Part shown: piece after piece, positions 8,501 to 17,721 of the stretch
Layout of the letters: each line of letters begins with the position of its first letter
Position numbering within the stretch: position 1 is the first letter of the stretch
Source of the DNA: Sulfitobacter sp.
GTDB lineage: Bacteria; Pseudomonadota; Alphaproteobacteria; Rhodobacterales; Rhodobacteraceae
Length of the DNA: 52,763 nucleotides
Direction: 5' to 3'
Assembly: GCA_029252045.1 (NCBI GenBank)
Contig: JAQXCD010000065.1
Location: 1-52,763, forward strand
Made by a program: the position numbers and the translations under genes
The notes under the pieces: generated by a model
Database searches by the model: none
Told to the model about the DNA's origin: nothing
The model's input: the letters and a program-made list of their open reading frames with translations, nothing else

Positions 8501-8512
8501 GTCTCGATCTCC

Positions 8513-9439
8513 TTAATCAAGCGGCGCGTAGCCGTGGTCTTGGGCCCAGATGAACCAGTTGTCGACAACCGTGCCGGTCAGCAGGATCCCGATACCACCC
8601 GTCAGAGTGGTGAGAACTGCGAACCACCAGGCCCAGCGGTGAATCCCTTCCATCGTCGCGTTGAAGCCCATGGTCCAGCGCCAGAAAAGTGCGGCACGTT
8701 CAGAGGCTGTCCCGCGGTCCACGATCTGTTCGATCTCGCGCTCGCCGCCGTAACGGCTGACGGCGAGGATCGTGGCGCCGTGCATGGCGAACAACAGGGC
8801 GGAACCGTAAAGGAACACAATGCTAAGCGCATGGAACGGGTTGTAGAAGAGGTTGCCGTAGGTCAGCGAAAAGAGGTTTGTCCAGTCAAGGTGCGGGAAG
8901 ATGCCGTAAGGCACAGCCTCGGACCATGATCCCATCAGGATGGGACGGAACAGGCCCAGCACAAGAAACAGCCAAATCGCAGAGGCAAAGGCCCATGCAA
9001 CATGTTTGCCCATGCCCAGCTCTTCGGCGCGCAGGTAGGTGCGGATCCACCAGCTGATCACAGAGATCAGCAGGAAGAAGCTGGCAATCAGCCACCATCC
9101 GCCCTCATCCAGTGGCGCAAAGCCCAGCCCGTAGTCTGACGAAGGCGGCTCAAGCGCCATCCAGAACAGCTCGCGCATGAACAGCGCAGGAGAGTAGTCA
9201 ACCTGCCACCAGAAGTTCATGCCGACGATGAAGAACCAGATAAAACCTGTCGCCAGTGACACCACACCGAAGGTGCCCAAGTAGATCGGGCCCAGCTGTG
9301 CGTTGCCAAACAGACCGGCCAGCGAGCTGAACGACGTTCCTGTCGTGCGTTCCCGGGCCAGCATGCCTTGCGGGTCGATGCCCATTTCAGGCGGTCCCTG
9401 GACCTGAACCTGGGTGAAGATGTTTTGATATTCAGCCAT
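8513..9439 (-). CDS. pufM: photosynthetic reaction centre M subunit
   Basis: A 308-residue integral membrane protein with five transmembrane helices. It forms the reaction-centre heterodimer with PufL and holds bacteriochlorophylls, bacteriopheophytin, quinone QA and the non-haem iron. Ligand-bearing segments are visible: [20 protein letters not shown] (special-pair His), AMHGAT (iron His) and [10 protein letters not shown] (iron His). Length is normal. It follows pufL after 14 bases and precedes pufX. Confidence 0.97.
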   Translation of the reverse strand: MAEYQNIFTQVQVQGPPEMGIDPQGMLARERTTGTSFSSLAGLFGNAQLGPIYLGTFGVVSLATGFIWFFIVGMNFWWQVDYSPALFMRELFWMALEPPSSDYGLGFAPLDEGGWWLIASFFLLISVISWWIRTYLRAEELGMGKHVAWAFASAIWLFLVLGLFRPILMGSWSEAVPYGIFPHLDWTNLFSLTYGNLFYNPFHALSIVFLYGSALLFAMHGATILAVSRYGGEREIEQIVDRGTASERAALFWRWTMGFNATMEGIHRWAWWFAVLTTLTGGIGILLTGTVVDNWFIWAQDHGYAPLD

Positions 9440-9453
9440 GTCTCATGTCCTCC

Positions 9454-10284
9454 TTAAAGATCCGCCCACCAGGGCAACAGTGCATACCAGTCCCACCATG
9501 CGCTCCACTGGTCGAACCAGATGGTGCCCGAGATGACGATACAGATCGCGCTCCACAAACCGGCATTCAGCGCCAGTAGCAGACCCAGACGGTGGATACC
9601 GAGCGGCCCTACCGAATAGCCGATCAGATCGCGGAAATAGGTATCTTCGTGATCCGGTGTCGCGATGGTCTTGCCCTTGCCGGGGTTGACCGCGGACAGA
9701 ACGAGGCTGCCGTGCAGCGCCAGCGCCAGACACGTTGTAAAGAAGAACGTGATCGCGACCATATGCGCCGGGTTGTAGTGGAAGTTGCCATAGGAATAGC
9801 CCACGTTATTCACCCAATCGAGGTGGCTGAATATCCCGTAGGGAAAGCCGTGACCCCATGCGCCCATCAACAGCGGACGAATGATCACCAGCGTCACATA
9901 GGCCAGGATCGCCACGCCGAATGCGACGGGCACGTGATAGCCCATCCCCAGCTTGCGGCAAATCTCGACCTCCCGCAGCGCCCATGAGCAGAATGCAAAG
10001 GTCGCGCAGATTGTGATCACCTGCCACAATCCGCCTTCTGCCAGCGGTGCAACCCCAAGGCCCACCTCCAGCGATGGCGGATCAATCGAGATCAGCCAGG
10101 GGTTCCACGTGTCGCCCAACGAGGCGCCGTAGAAAATCATAATTGTTCCGAGTGCAGCAAAGAAAAATGTCGTGACGCCGAAAAAGCCGACATAAAAAGG
10201 GCCCACCCAGAAGTCGAACAGGTCTCCGCCCACCAGTGTCCCACCTCGGACACGGTATTTTCTTTCGAAGCTGAGCTGTGCCAT
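9454..10284 (-). CDS. pufL: photosynthetic reaction centre L subunit
   Basis: A 276-residue five-helix membrane protein, partner of PufM. Visible segments include [11 protein letters not shown] (accessory-bacteriochlorophyll His), [11 protein letters not shown] (special-pair His), NPAHM and LHGSLVLS (iron ligands). The start at 10284 has GGAG upstream. A stem-loop separates it from pufA. In Rhodobacter such a loop stabilises the pufBA message relative to pufLM, giving more LH1 than reaction centre; the same is inferred here. Confidence 0.97.
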   Translation of the reverse strand: MAQLSFERKYRVRGGTLVGGDLFDFWVGPFYVGFFGVTTFFFAALGTIMIFYGASLGDTWNPWLISIDPPSLEVGLGVAPLAEGGLWQVITICATFAFCSWALREVEICRKLGMGYHVPVAFGVAILAYVTLVIIRPLLMGAWGHGFPYGIFSHLDWVNNVGYSYGNFHYNPAHMVAITFFFTTCLALALHGSLVLSAVNPGKGKTIATPDHEDTYFRDLIGYSVGPLGIHRLGLLLALNAGLWSAICIVISGTIWFDQWSAWWDWYALLPWWADL

Positions 10285-10355
10285 CTTCCGTCTCCTTATG
10301 CGCCCCTACCCAACCGGGGGGCAGACCTGCGCGCTAATCATTGACCAGGGTTGCC

Positions 10356-10387
10356 GTGGGCGGCAGAGCATCTGCCGCGCCGCCCAC
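10356..10387 (-). promoter_or_regulatory. pufA-pufL intercistronic stem-loop
   Basis: GTGGGCGGC (10356-10364) pairs perfectly with GCCGCCCAC (10379-10387). An alternative inner stem, GGCAGA/TCTGCC, uses the loop. It is placed 22 bases after the pufA stop, like the mRNA-stabilising hairpins of Rhodobacter puf operons. Confidence 0.75.
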
Positions 10388-10408
10388 AGCGTGTTCGTGC
10401 TACTGAGC

Positions 10409-10576
10409 TTATTCGCCGGCTTCTGCCGCACCGAAGGCGCGGTTGAACCAGTTGGTCTCTGGATTGCTGAGCAGGACGAGGTGAATCATCGCCGCCAGCA
10501 AGAAGAGGAACACGCCCTGCGCCACGAAAACGCGACGGGGGTCAAAGATCAGCCAGATTTTGTAAAACTGTGCCAT
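10409..10576 (-). CDS. pufA: LH1 antenna alpha polypeptide
   Basis: A 55-residue protein with a single transmembrane helix, found by translating the gap between pufL and pufB. It opens [20 protein letters not shown], and [10 protein letters not shown] carries the bacteriochlorophyll-ligating His (residue 32). The short acidic tail ends AAEAGE. It forms the LH1 ring with PufB around the reaction centre. It follows pufB after 18 bases. Confidence 0.97.
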   Translation of the reverse strand: MAQFYKIWLIFDPRRVFVAQGVFLFLLAAMIHLVLLSNPETNWFNRAFGAAEAGE

Positions 10577-10594
10577 GTTAGATATTCCTTCCGT

Positions 10595-10750
10595 TTACCA
10601 GGCGAACCAAGGCAGTTTGAAATAGGTCAACAGGTGGGCGACGCATGCCACGATCGTGAAGATCATGAAGCCGCTCATGTAGACCGAGTGCAATTCCTGC
10701 GCTTGCTCGTCTGTCAAACCTGTGAAGGACAGGTCATTTTTATCAGCCAT
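10595..10750 (-). CDS. pufB: LH1 antenna beta polypeptide
   Basis: A 51-residue single-span antenna protein. After the hydrophilic N-terminus ([20 protein letters not shown]), the helix [17 protein letters not shown] contains the pigment-binding His (residue 39), and the protein ends in PWFAW, typical of LH1 beta. The start at 10750 has AGGAG upstream. An in-frame extension to 10807 covers the leader and is not expected to be translated. Confidence 0.97.
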   Translation of the reverse strand: MADKNDLSFTGLTDEQAQELHSVYMSGFMIFTIVACVAHLLTYFKLPWFAW

Positions 10751-10809
10751 GTTTTTTCTCCTAGAAAAATTAGGTCCGACGCCGCGCATCCCCCGCGGCC
10801 GGGTCACAA

Positions 10810-10826
10810 CAGGGGCTCGCCCCCTG
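10810..10826 (-). promoter_or_regulatory. stem-loop in the pufQ-pufB spacer
   Basis: CAGGGG (10810-10815) pairs with CCCCTG (10821-10826) around CTCGC. It sits in the 165-base leader between pufQ and pufB, where puf transcripts are processed in Rhodobacter. A role in 5' protection of the pufBA message is inferred. Confidence 0.45.
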
Positions 10827-10915
10827 CTTCAATCCACCAATCCCTTGGGGGGAATGACGAATATCTGAATGCCCTGGTCCCTCAGAAGCAAAAACTCTGG
10901 TCCGGTCCGCGCCGC

Positions 10916-11143
10916 TTACGCGGAGAAGATCCGGGGTGTGATAATCTGCGCCTGGCTCCACGCAGCTTTCACAGGCCCGCGCGATGGCAGGGCCAGTTGC
11001 CGTACTGCTGTCAGCGTCCATGTCAGAATCGCCAGCGGCAGTGTGGCCACAAAAATGATCGCGAAATACACGTAGTATTCCCGCTGGCTGGCGGTGCTAC
11101 TGCGCTTGCGCGGCATGCTTGTATCATTGGTAAAATCAGTCAT
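10916..11143 (-). CDS. pufQ: PufQ, regulator of bacteriochlorophyll supply
   Basis: A 75-residue protein with one transmembrane helix (about residues 23-45, [19 protein letters not shown]). Its C-terminal segment [15 protein letters not shown] matches the PufQ family ending. PufQ influences tetrapyrrole flux and complex formation in Rhodobacter, and its exact role is debated. The start overlaps the bchZ stop by four bases (ATGA), so it is translated together with the bchCXYZ unit, as in Rhodobacter. Confidence 0.9.
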   Translation of the reverse strand: MTDFTNDTSMPRKRSSTASQREYYVYFAIIFVATLPLAILTWTLTAVRQLALPSRGPVKAAWSQAQIITPRIFSA

Positions 11144-12600
11144 TTCGTTCCTCCCGAACTGGGTTGAAGACCAATCACCGTTTCCAGAACCACCCGCTCC
11201 GCGCCGCTGTCCAGCGCGCGCTTTTCAGCTTCGTCACGCAGGGTTTTGGCCGCAGAGATGCGGGTCAGGATCGGATGTGTCGCCACGATTTCATCGAGGC
11301 GGGCCTGAGCGTCGGCATCCCAAGGGAAGTCACGGCGCAAAGGAGTGGGTGTTGCAGGCGTCGCGTCCATCTCACTGCCCAGGGGCAGGATGTGGAACAG
11401 CGCATCAAACAGGCCATTGCAGACCTCTTGCAACAAATAGGTGGCACCAGCATAGCCCATGAAGGGCGTGCCCGTGGCGCGGCGGATCGCGGCGCCCGGA
11501 AAGCTGGCGGGAATAAACGTAGGTGCCGGACCAAAGCCCGATTTCATCTCGGCGAGGTACATCTTTTCGTTGATGCTCCCCATCACGATCAGCGGCCGCT
11601 TGGTATGGATCAGGCTACGCACTTCGTCGTTGTTGGTCTTCTTGCCGCGTGTACGTGCAACGGCAAAGGCGCAGGGCAGCCCCAGATCTTCCTCAAGGAA
11701 ATTCCGGATACCGCGCGCATAGGTTTCGTTCGCCACGATCCCGAAGGACGCCGTGGCAAAGAAATCCTGCGTGACAGAGCGCCACAGATCCCAGACCGGC
11801 TTGATGGTCGAGTGTTTTTCGCGCTCGATAAACGGCTCGGGGTCCAGCCCCAGCATCTCGCCCAGCTTGCGCAGGAATTTTGTGGTGCTGTCAATTCCGA
11901 CAGGCGCCTGAAGGTACGGCTTGGCCAACACTTCGCACAGACCCCGGCCAAACTCGCGGTACATGCAGATGTTCACATCCGAATTCACCAGATTGCGCAT
12001 CTCGCCCACATGTGCACCCAAGGGCATCACCATGTTGACCTCGGCCCCAATCCCCTCGACCAGACGCCGGATCTCGGCCAGATCCGAGGGCATGTTGAAG
12101 GTGCCATACATCGGCCCGAGGATGTTGACGCGCGGCGCCGACCCCTCCTCGCGTTTCACTTCCTTGGGCATACGGCCCTTGGTCATGCCAAACTCGGTAA
12201 AGATCCAGGTCATCGCGCGGTCTGCGGCTTCCCACTGGTCCTCATCAATCGTGCGCGGCAGAAACCGCTGGATGTTGGTCCCCGCAGGCGTCACACCTCC
12301 GCCGATCATCTCGGCGATGGAGCCCGTCACAACAACCGCAGGCAGCGCCGGATCCAGCACACCCCAGGCGCGTTTCATCGCTTCCTCGGTCCCCGATCCC
12401 ATCTCGCCCTCGCCCAGACCGGTCACCACAATCGGCAACTCATGCGGCGGCAGCGCATCGGTGTAATGCAGGACAGACGTCACCGGCAGGTTTTCACAGC
12501 CCACAGGCCCGTCGATCACACATTGCAATCCCTTGACGGCACAGAAGGCATAGACAGCTCCCCAATATCCGCCCGCGCGATCATGATCCTGCACTAGCAT
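11140..12600 (-). CDS. bchZ: chlorophyllide a reductase subunit Z
   Basis: A 486-residue nitrogenase-like catalytic subunit. With BchY and the iron protein BchX it reduces ring B of (vinyl or hydroxyethyl) chlorophyllide to the bacteriochlorin. [15 protein letters not shown] near residue 25 holds conserved cysteines, and [15 protein letters not shown] is typical of BchZ. The start [13 protein letters not shown] is preceded by GGGGGTG. A 112-base spacer carrying a hairpin-plus-GGAGTATTT repeat separates it from bchY. That is unusual, because the other joins in this operon overlap. Confidence 0.95.
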   Translation of the reverse strand: MLVQDHDRAGGYWGAVYAFCAVKGLQCVIDGPVGCENLPVTSVLHYTDALPPHELPIVVTGLGEGEMGSGTEEAMKRAWGVLDPALPAVVVTGSIAEMIGGGVTPAGTNIQRFLPRTIDEDQWEAADRAMTWIFTEFGMTKGRMPKEVKREEGSAPRVNILGPMYGTFNMPSDLAEIRRLVEGIGAEVNMVMPLGAHVGEMRNLVNSDVNICMYREFGRGLCEVLAKPYLQAPVGIDSTTKFLRKLGEMLGLDPEPFIEREKHSTIKPVWDLWRSVTQDFFATASFGIVANETYARGIRNFLEEDLGLPCAFAVARTRGKKTNNDEVRSLIHTKRPLIVMGSINEKMYLAEMKSGFGPAPTFIPASFPGAAIRRATGTPFMGYAGATYLLQEVCNGLFDALFHILPLGSEMDATPATPTPLRRDFPWDADAQARLDEIVATHPILTRISAAKTLRDEAEKRALDSGAERVVLETVIGLQPSSGGTK

Positions 12601-12619
12601 GATACACCCCCCGCATATG

Positions 12620-12664
12620 TCATTTGGCCGGAAATACTCCGGGGGTATGGGGGCTGGCCCCCAT
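12620..12664 (-). repeat. dispersed hairpin + GGAGTATTT repeat, copy A
   Basis: Read on the minus strand: an 8-bp perfect hairpin (ATGGGGGC / GCCCCCAT, 12647-12664), then CCCCCGGAGTATTTCCGGCC and AAATGA. It lies between bchY and bchZ. Its hairpin arm GGGGGCCAGCCCCCAT is shared with copy B at 32470. Confidence 0.7.
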
Positions 12665-12712
12665 GTCTGAGGCTTGCCACGCGCTCAGCGCATTTATGAG
12701 AATAAATACGCA

Positions 12713-14275
12713 TCAAATCATCTGCTCCGCTTTCGCGGCCTTCGCGGCGCGCTCGAGCTTCTTGGCGTTCAGCGCCCGGAACTCGGGCTTGAGGTTCGGA
12801 GACCCCTCCCAGACACCAGCAGTATCGCCAGTGCCCACGCCCTCGAAAAACGCTTTCATCTTGCCCATGCGGTCCTTGTTGCCCATGGCCGCATTGACCA
12901 CTTCCTGCAACGATCCGGCGCCAGCCACACCCATCAGGGGGCGCGCAGAGATGAGGTTGGTAAAGTACAAGGACGGGATGCCCAGCTCCTTGCCCTTCTG
13001 GACAACGGGCGTTGTGCCGATCGCCAGATCGGGCTGCACAGCTTCCATCGCCGCGCAATCATCTTCCAGAGACGCTCGGAACTTAACCTTCACGCCGCGC
13101 GCTTCCAGCCATGCCGCATCGGCTGCGGACCATTCAGATTTGGCACAAGCCGTCCCGACATAGGGCACATTGGCCCCGCTCTCGATCAGCAAACGCGCCA
13201 CCAACAGCTCGGAGCCTTCATAGCCAGACAGCGTGATCGTGCCCTTGATGGGGGTCGCGGCAAGAGCGCCCTTGATAGCGGGCAGGAACATGTTTTGCGC
13301 CTGCGCCACCTTTTCGGCGGACAAGCCAAAAATCTCGCCAATGCCCTTCAGCCAGCTTGCCGTACCATCAAGACCCACGGGCGCTGAGCCCAGAACCGGA
13401 CGGCCCGCGGCCTGAAACTCGCGCACGGCGGCAGTATAGAACGGATGGATCGCCGCCACCGCACCGCAATCGAGTGCGCCATAAAGCTCGCGCCATTCAC
13501 GGCAGGGCACAACGGGACCGGCGGCAAGACCCAGCGGCGCCAACATCTGGCCGATCATCATCGGGTCAGCCGGAAACATTTCACCCAAAAGGCTCACTGT
13601 CGGGCGATCGGATTTACCACTCGCCGGCATCGGCACGGGGCCTGCCTTGATCTCTTCGCGGGCGTATTTCAACATCGCACCGGCCAGCACATCCTTGGCC
13701 TCGGCGTGGGTCGGGATGCCAAATCCGGGCACGTCGATACCGATGATCCGCACACCATTGATCTCGCGCGGCAGCAATCGCAGCGGCACGCCGGAGGCCG
13801 TCGGCACGCACAGGTTGGTCACGATAATCGCATCATTCTTATCCGGATCAGCCATATCATGGACCGCCTCGCGGATGTCCTCGAACAGTTTGCCCGTAAC
13901 CAGCGTCTCGGAATTGAACGGCACATAGCCGACAGAACGGCGCGCGCCGTAAAAGTGGCTCACGAAAGTGAGACCGTAAACACAGCAGGCAGAACCTGAC
14001 AGCACTGTGGCCACCCGCTTCATCCGCAGGCCCACGCGCAAACTGCCGAAGGCGGGGCACATGCTTTGCGGTTGGTCATGGGGGCCGGTGGGATAATCTT
14101 TTGCAAACTGGTCGAGCATCTCGGAGTTGCCCGCCAGACGCGCGGCCTTCTCCATCTCGGAGCCGGACGCACAGCTCAGCCCGTCTTGGGTCAGCGGCAC
14201 ATCGCGATTTTCGACCGCAGTACCTGTCTTCACCTCGACAGTGTCTGCACCGTCATATTTCAGCTCTTCACTCAC
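12713..14275 (-). CDS. bchY: chlorophyllide a reductase subunit Y
   Basis: A 520-residue nitrogenase-like subunit that forms the BchYZ catalytic component. Cysteine-bearing segments near the N-terminus, QSMCPAFG and GSACCVYGLTF, are candidates for the bridging Fe-S cluster, with NLCVPTASG further on. The start codon is GTG at 14275 (MSEELKYDG) and overlaps the stop of the preceding small ORF as GTGA, which suggests translational coupling. Length is normal for the family. Confidence 0.94.
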   Translation of the reverse strand: MSEELKYDGADTVEVKTGTAVENRDVPLTQDGLSCASGSEMEKAARLAGNSEMLDQFAKDYPTGPHDQPQSMCPAFGSLRVGLRMKRVATVLSGSACCVYGLTFVSHFYGARRSVGYVPFNSETLVTGKLFEDIREAVHDMADPDKNDAIIVTNLCVPTASGVPLRLLPREINGVRIIGIDVPGFGIPTHAEAKDVLAGAMLKYAREEIKAGPVPMPASGKSDRPTVSLLGEMFPADPMMIGQMLAPLGLAAGPVVPCREWRELYGALDCGAVAAIHPFYTAAVREFQAAGRPVLGSAPVGLDGTASWLKGIGEIFGLSAEKVAQAQNMFLPAIKGALAATPIKGTITLSGYEGSELLVARLLIESGANVPYVGTACAKSEWSAADAAWLEARGVKVKFRASLEDDCAAMEAVQPDLAIGTTPVVQKGKELGIPSLYFTNLISARPLMGVAGAGSLQEVVNAAMGNKDRMGKMKAFFEGVGTGDTAGVWEGSPNLKPEFRALNAKKLERAAKAAKAEQMI

Positions 14276-14508
14276 GAGGAATACCTCGCGCGCGGCAGGT
14301 CAGGGCCGTCACTGTCTGCAAGCGGTTTTTTCGTATGAACCATGTCGGTGACATTGGAACGGTCGTCATTGCCCCCCGCACGTGTTTGCGCGGTCTCGCT
14401 GAACTGTCCTCGGGCAATATCGCTGAGCACGCGGCGGATCTTCTCCGGCTCCGCTTGTGCCAGCGCCGCCTCAAGTTCGCGCAAGATGTCGTCTTTATAC
14501 GGCATCAT
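14272..14508 (-). CDS. small protein of unknown function between bchX and bchY
   Basis: A 78-residue frame that I do not recognise. It opens [18 protein letters not shown]. About residues 4-40 look like an amphipathic helical pair rich in Glu, Ala and Arg; the rest is polar and probably disordered. There is no signal peptide, membrane helix or metal motif. Support for translation: GAGGTC lies 4-9 bases before the first ATG, the start overlaps bchX by 14 bases, and the stop overlaps the GTG of bchY by four bases. In the Rhodobacter operons I know, bchX is followed directly by bchY. It may be a helper of chlorophyllide reductase or just a coupling device. Conservation needs testing. Confidence 0.6.
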   Translation of the reverse strand: MMPYKDDILRELEAALAQAEPEKIRRVLSDIARGQFSETAQTRAGGNDDRSNVTDMVHTKKPLADSDGPDLPRARYSS

Positions 14509-15514
14509 AAATGACCTCGAGGCTCTCGACTGGCATCGCGTTCTTGCCGCGCATGTCTGCGTCTGTAGCAGGCTCCAGCGTCACGTTGCCGCCGGTTTCG
14601 GAGGCATCGAACAAATCTAGCAGACCGTCCTGTGTCAGCGGGTTCGGCCGCACCGGCGGTGCCACGGCCACCTCGTCGCCCAGGGCGGCAAACAGCGCGC
14701 CCCACTGGCTCTGCATGGTCCCGACAATCTGGTAGTTCGCGGATTTCTTGCGCAGGTCGTCGTCCTGCGGAATCGCGGCCAGCACAGGGATATCTACTGC
14801 CTTGGCAAATGCCGCCGCTTCGCCCGAGCCGTCATCCTTGTTGATCACAAGGCCGGCCACGCCGACGTTACCACCCAGCTTGCGGAAGTACTCCACCGCC
14901 GAGCAGACGTTGTTGGCCACATAAAGCGATTGCAGATCGTTGGAGGCAACGAGAATAACCTTCTGCGCCATGTCCCGTGCGATAGGCAGGCCAAAACCGC
15001 CGCAGACCACATCACCGAGGAAATCGAGCAGGACGTAGTCAAAGTCCCAATCGTGAAAGCCCAGCTTCTCCAACAGCTCGAAGCCGTGGATGATCCCGCG
15101 CCCGCCACAGCCACGGCCCACTTCCGGCCCGCCCAGTTCCATCGCAAAGACACCGCCCCGTTTGAAACAAACGTCGCCGATCTTCACTTCTTCACCGGCC
15201 AGCTTCTTGCGGGTCGAGGTTTCGATAATGGTCGGGCAAGCTTTGCCTCCGAACAACAGTGAGGTGGTGTCGGATTTCGGGTCGCACCCGATCAGCAAAA
15301 CGCGCTTGCCCTGCTCTGCCATCATGTGGCTGAGATTCGCGAGAGTGAATGATTTACCAATCCCGCCCTTGCCGTAGATCGCGATGATCTGCGTCTTGGA
15401 GGTTGGCGCGTCATGGATGATGTCCGCCAGATCTTCGTTTGCCTCGTCGCGCAAACGCTGGTCGAACTCGGAAATGGTGCCGCCGCCTTTGAGATTTGGG
15501 ATATCAGTTGTCAT
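14495..15514 (-). CDS. bchX: chlorophyllide a reductase iron protein subunit X
   Basis: A 339-residue NifH-like ATPase that delivers electrons to BchYZ. The Walker A motif [15 protein letters not shown] (about residue 49 onward) and two Cys-bearing loops, [11 protein letters not shown] and [13 protein letters not shown], which hold the inter-subunit 4Fe-4S cluster, are visible. The N-terminal extension of about 40 residues compared with BchL is normal for BchX. The start overlaps the bchC stop by four bases. Confidence 0.96.
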   Translation of the reverse strand: MTTDIPNLKGGGTISEFDQRLRDEANEDLADIIHDAPTSKTQIIAIYGKGGIGKSFTLANLSHMMAEQGKRVLLIGCDPKSDTTSLLFGGKACPTIIETSTRKKLAGEEVKIGDVCFKRGGVFAMELGGPEVGRGCGGRGIIHGFELLEKLGFHDWDFDYVLLDFLGDVVCGGFGLPIARDMAQKVILVASNDLQSLYVANNVCSAVEYFRKLGGNVGVAGLVINKDDGSGEAAAFAKAVDIPVLAAIPQDDDLRKKSANYQIVGTMQSQWGALFAALGDEVAVAPPVRPNPLTQDGLLDLFDASETGGNVTLEPATDADMRGKNAMPVESLEVIYDAV

Positions 15515-16452
15515 GCGTGACCTTTCCAGTCGAGTATCATTTTCAGGCAGCGCGCATCATCAAACGCAACGGGATAAGCATCCGCCGCCTTGTTTGCGGG
15601 CATTTGATGGGTGATGAGCCCGCCCAGATTGAGATTGCCGCTTTCCACCAGTCCACGGGTCGCGATGAGATCGTCACGGGTCCATTCCGCTGCGACGCGG
15701 AAACGGGCCTCTTTCATAAAGGCCGGCGGGAAGGCAAAGCTGACCGCGCCGGAGTAGAAGCCCGCCAGCACAATCTCGCCGCCCTTGGCGATACGCCCGA
15801 TCAGCTGGCCCAGAATACCGTCCGCGCCGGAGGCGTCGTAGACTGAAGTGTAATCATGACGCGGGTCATCATCGGGGTGCAGCACGCTGTAGCCCTCGGC
15901 ACCCGTGCGGCGATCGGCGTTCAGATCCCAGACCGTGGGCGCAGGCGCACCGGCTGCAATGGTCAACCGCGCGAGCAACCGACCCAGAACGCCGTGACCG
16001 ACAATCAGATCCGGCACTGCCTTGTGCGGCCCCGCCATGGCATGTCGCGCAGTTGCCGCGAGCGCCAGAAGCGCCCCTTCGGCCCCAAGACCCGCATCTA
16101 TTCGTGTGGCGCGCGCCGCATCACTGACCAACAGGCTGGACGCCCCGCCAAACAGGCCAAACGCGCCGTCAAAGCAGTTGGCACCCGGCACAAACACCCG
16201 GTCACCGACTTTGAAATTTGTGTTGCTCCCCGCCTCGACCACTTCGCCCGCGGCCTCGTAGCCGGGCACCAGCGGATATCCCATGCCGGGAAAGGGCGGC
16301 ATCGCCCCGGACCAGAACAGCTTTTCCGTGCCAGTGGAGATGCCCGAATGGCTGACCTCGACGACAATGTCATCCTGTGTGGGCGCGGTCACGTCCAGCA
16401 CATCAAGCCCGATCTTCTTAGGCTCTGAAAGAATGACAGCAGTGGTCTGCAC
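15511..16452 (-). CDS. bchC: 3-hydroxyethyl bacteriochlorophyllide a dehydrogenase
   Basis: A 313-residue medium-chain dehydrogenase/reductase that oxidises the C3 hydroxyethyl group to acetyl with NAD+. Family features: [15 protein letters not shown] and [21 protein letters not shown] in the N-terminal domain. The start is taken as GTG at 16452 (then [10 protein letters not shown]), with AAGGA upstream. An ATG-started frame to 16512 overlaps the leader. It is the first gene of bchC-X-(ORF)-Y-Z-pufQ, with two PpsR boxes upstream. Confidence 0.93.
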   Translation of the reverse strand: MQTTAVILSEPKKIGLDVLDVTAPTQDDIVVEVSHSGISTGTEKLFWSGAMPPFPGMGYPLVPGYEAAGEVVEAGSNTNFKVGDRVFVPGANCFDGAFGLFGGASSLLVSDAARATRIDAGLGAEGALLALAATARHAMAGPHKAVPDLIVGHGVLGRLLARLTIAAGAPAPTVWDLNADRRTGAEGYSVLHPDDDPRHDYTSVYDASGADGILGQLIGRIAKGGEIVLAGFYSGAVSFAFPPAFMKEARFRVAAEWTRDDLIATRGLVESGNLNLGGLITHQMPANKAADAYPVAFDDARCLKMILDWKGHA

Positions 16453-16523
16453 GGTGATGTCCTTATTTCCCTGTTTGCCGCCTACCCCTTGAAAAGGGAC
16501 TCGGTGCGACAATTTGTTCTATC

Positions 16524-16567
16524 TGTAATACTAACTAGACATATTAAAGTGTCAACTAGATTAGACA
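16524..16567. promoter_or_regulatory. tandem PpsR operators upstream of bchC
   Basis: TGTAATACTAACTAGACA (16524-16541) and TGTCAACTAGATTAGACA (16550-16567) are both perfect TGT-N12-ACA palindromes. They are spaced 26 bases centre to centre, close to the tandem spacing bound cooperatively by CrtJ/PpsR at bchC in Rhodobacter. Confidence 0.9.
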
Positions 16568-16587
16568 CTTCATGTCGGGAAAGCTGC

Positions 16588-17721
16588 TCAGGGCTTTCGC
16601 GCTTCGACACAAGAGGTGACAAATGCGCGGCGGGCCTTGGGTGTTTTGACATCCTCAAACCCTGCCGCATGGCACAGTGCTGCAATCTCATAGGCCGAAC
16701 GGGTGCGCCCGGTACGCATCGCCAGCGTATACAACGCGAAATAGGCATCCCCCGCTTTCGTGGGCTGGGCGCCACCGGTCATCGGCTCAGAGATGATCAG
16801 CCGCCCGCCACTGGGCAGCGCGGCAAAGCATTTCGCCAGCAGATCGGTGACTGTCCCGTCACTGTGGTCATAGAGTACACGCACAAGGCTGATGGCATCC
16901 GCCCCCTTTGGCAGCGCCTCCTCCCGAAAAGAGCCGCCGATGATTCTGGCCCGTGCACTCATCCCGGCCGCGGCGAATCGGCTGGTGGCAGAGGGCGCAA
17001 CTTCGGGCAGATCAAAGAGCATTAACGAAAGGTCTGCGTAGGCCGCGCCCACCGCCGCCAGAAACGCGCCAGAGCCGCCGCCGATATCCATCAGCGTGCC
17101 GATGCCCGAGAAATCGACCGTGGCCAGTGTATCGTCTGCGACCAGCAGCTGACTCTGCGCCATGAGATCAGAATAGGTCGCCGCCACCCCTGCATCCATC
17201 GCGCCGCCAAAGACGTAGGGCCAGAAATCCGCCAGCTCCGTCTGCACTTCGCCCCGGAAAAAGGCGACCGGATCCGAGAGATCACGGTAGAGTACGTCAT
17301 GGTGGGCGATCATCTGGCTCAGCCCCGGCACGCCGACCAATGCAGCACCCGTGCGCGTCAGCCCAAAGCGTCCGCCGCGTCGCGCCTTCAGCACCCGCAG
17401 CGCAACGCCCGCACGCAACAGGATCTGCATCCGGTCCGGCGGCACGGCGGTGCGCGCGGCCAATGCCTGCGCATCCTGCGGACCGTTCATCAGGATTTGA
17501 GGGATCTCAAGCTGCACCAGCGCCGACAGGATCTGGGAGTGGCAAAACCCGGCCAACAGGTCGAACATCGCCTCGCCCTCACGGCGCACAATGCCGCGGG
17601 TCAGGGGAAAGCGCGCTGCCCATTTCTGAAAGCCGCGCTTGGCCATAAGCCGGTGGAACCAGGGCGAAGAGAAGGCCGAAGGCCCCGATGAGGCCCCGCT
17701 GTCATAGGGGAAATCAGTCAC
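16588..17721 (-). CDS. crtF: demethylspheroidene O-methyltransferase
   Basis: A 377-residue SAM-dependent methyltransferase that methylates the C1 hydroxyl of hydroxy-carotenoids made by CrtC/CrtD, giving spheroidene. The N-terminal dimerisation/winged-helix region is followed by the SAM motif LMDIGGGSGAFLAAV and the acidic LMLFDLPEVAP. The start is taken as GTG at 17721, overlapping the crtE stop as GTGA. A longer frame inside crtE to 17823 is a shadow. It follows crtE, and its stop is 64 bases from the bchC operators nearest it. Confidence 0.92.
   Translation of the reverse strand: MTDFPYDSGASSGPSAFSSPWFHRLMAKRGFQKWAARFPLTRGIVRREGEAMFDLLAGFCHSQILSALVQLEIPQILMNGPQDAQALAARTAVPPDRMQILLRAGVALRVLKARRGGRFGLTRTGAALVGVPGLSQMIAHHDVLYRDLSDPVAFFRGEVQTELADFWPYVFGGAMDAGVAATYSDLMAQSQLLVADDTLATVDFSGIGTLMDIGGGSGAFLAAVGAAYADLSLMLFDLPEVAPSATSRFAAAGMSARARIIGGSFREEALPKGADAISLVRVLYDHSDGTVTDLLAKCFAALPSGGRLIISEPMTGGAQPTKAGDAYFALYTLAMRTGRTRSAYEIAALCHAAGFEDVKTPKARRAFVTSCVEARKP

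Noticed and set aside
9005..9018. TTGCCCATG in pufM (and similar in bchY and bchL) as further partition palindromes
   Set aside because: Only one half of TTGCCCATGGGCAA is present and the sites are inside coding sequence.
11164..12597. 477-codon open frame on the plus strand opposite bchZ
   Set aside because: Shadow of bchZ; Arg/His/Gln-rich with no recognisable fold.
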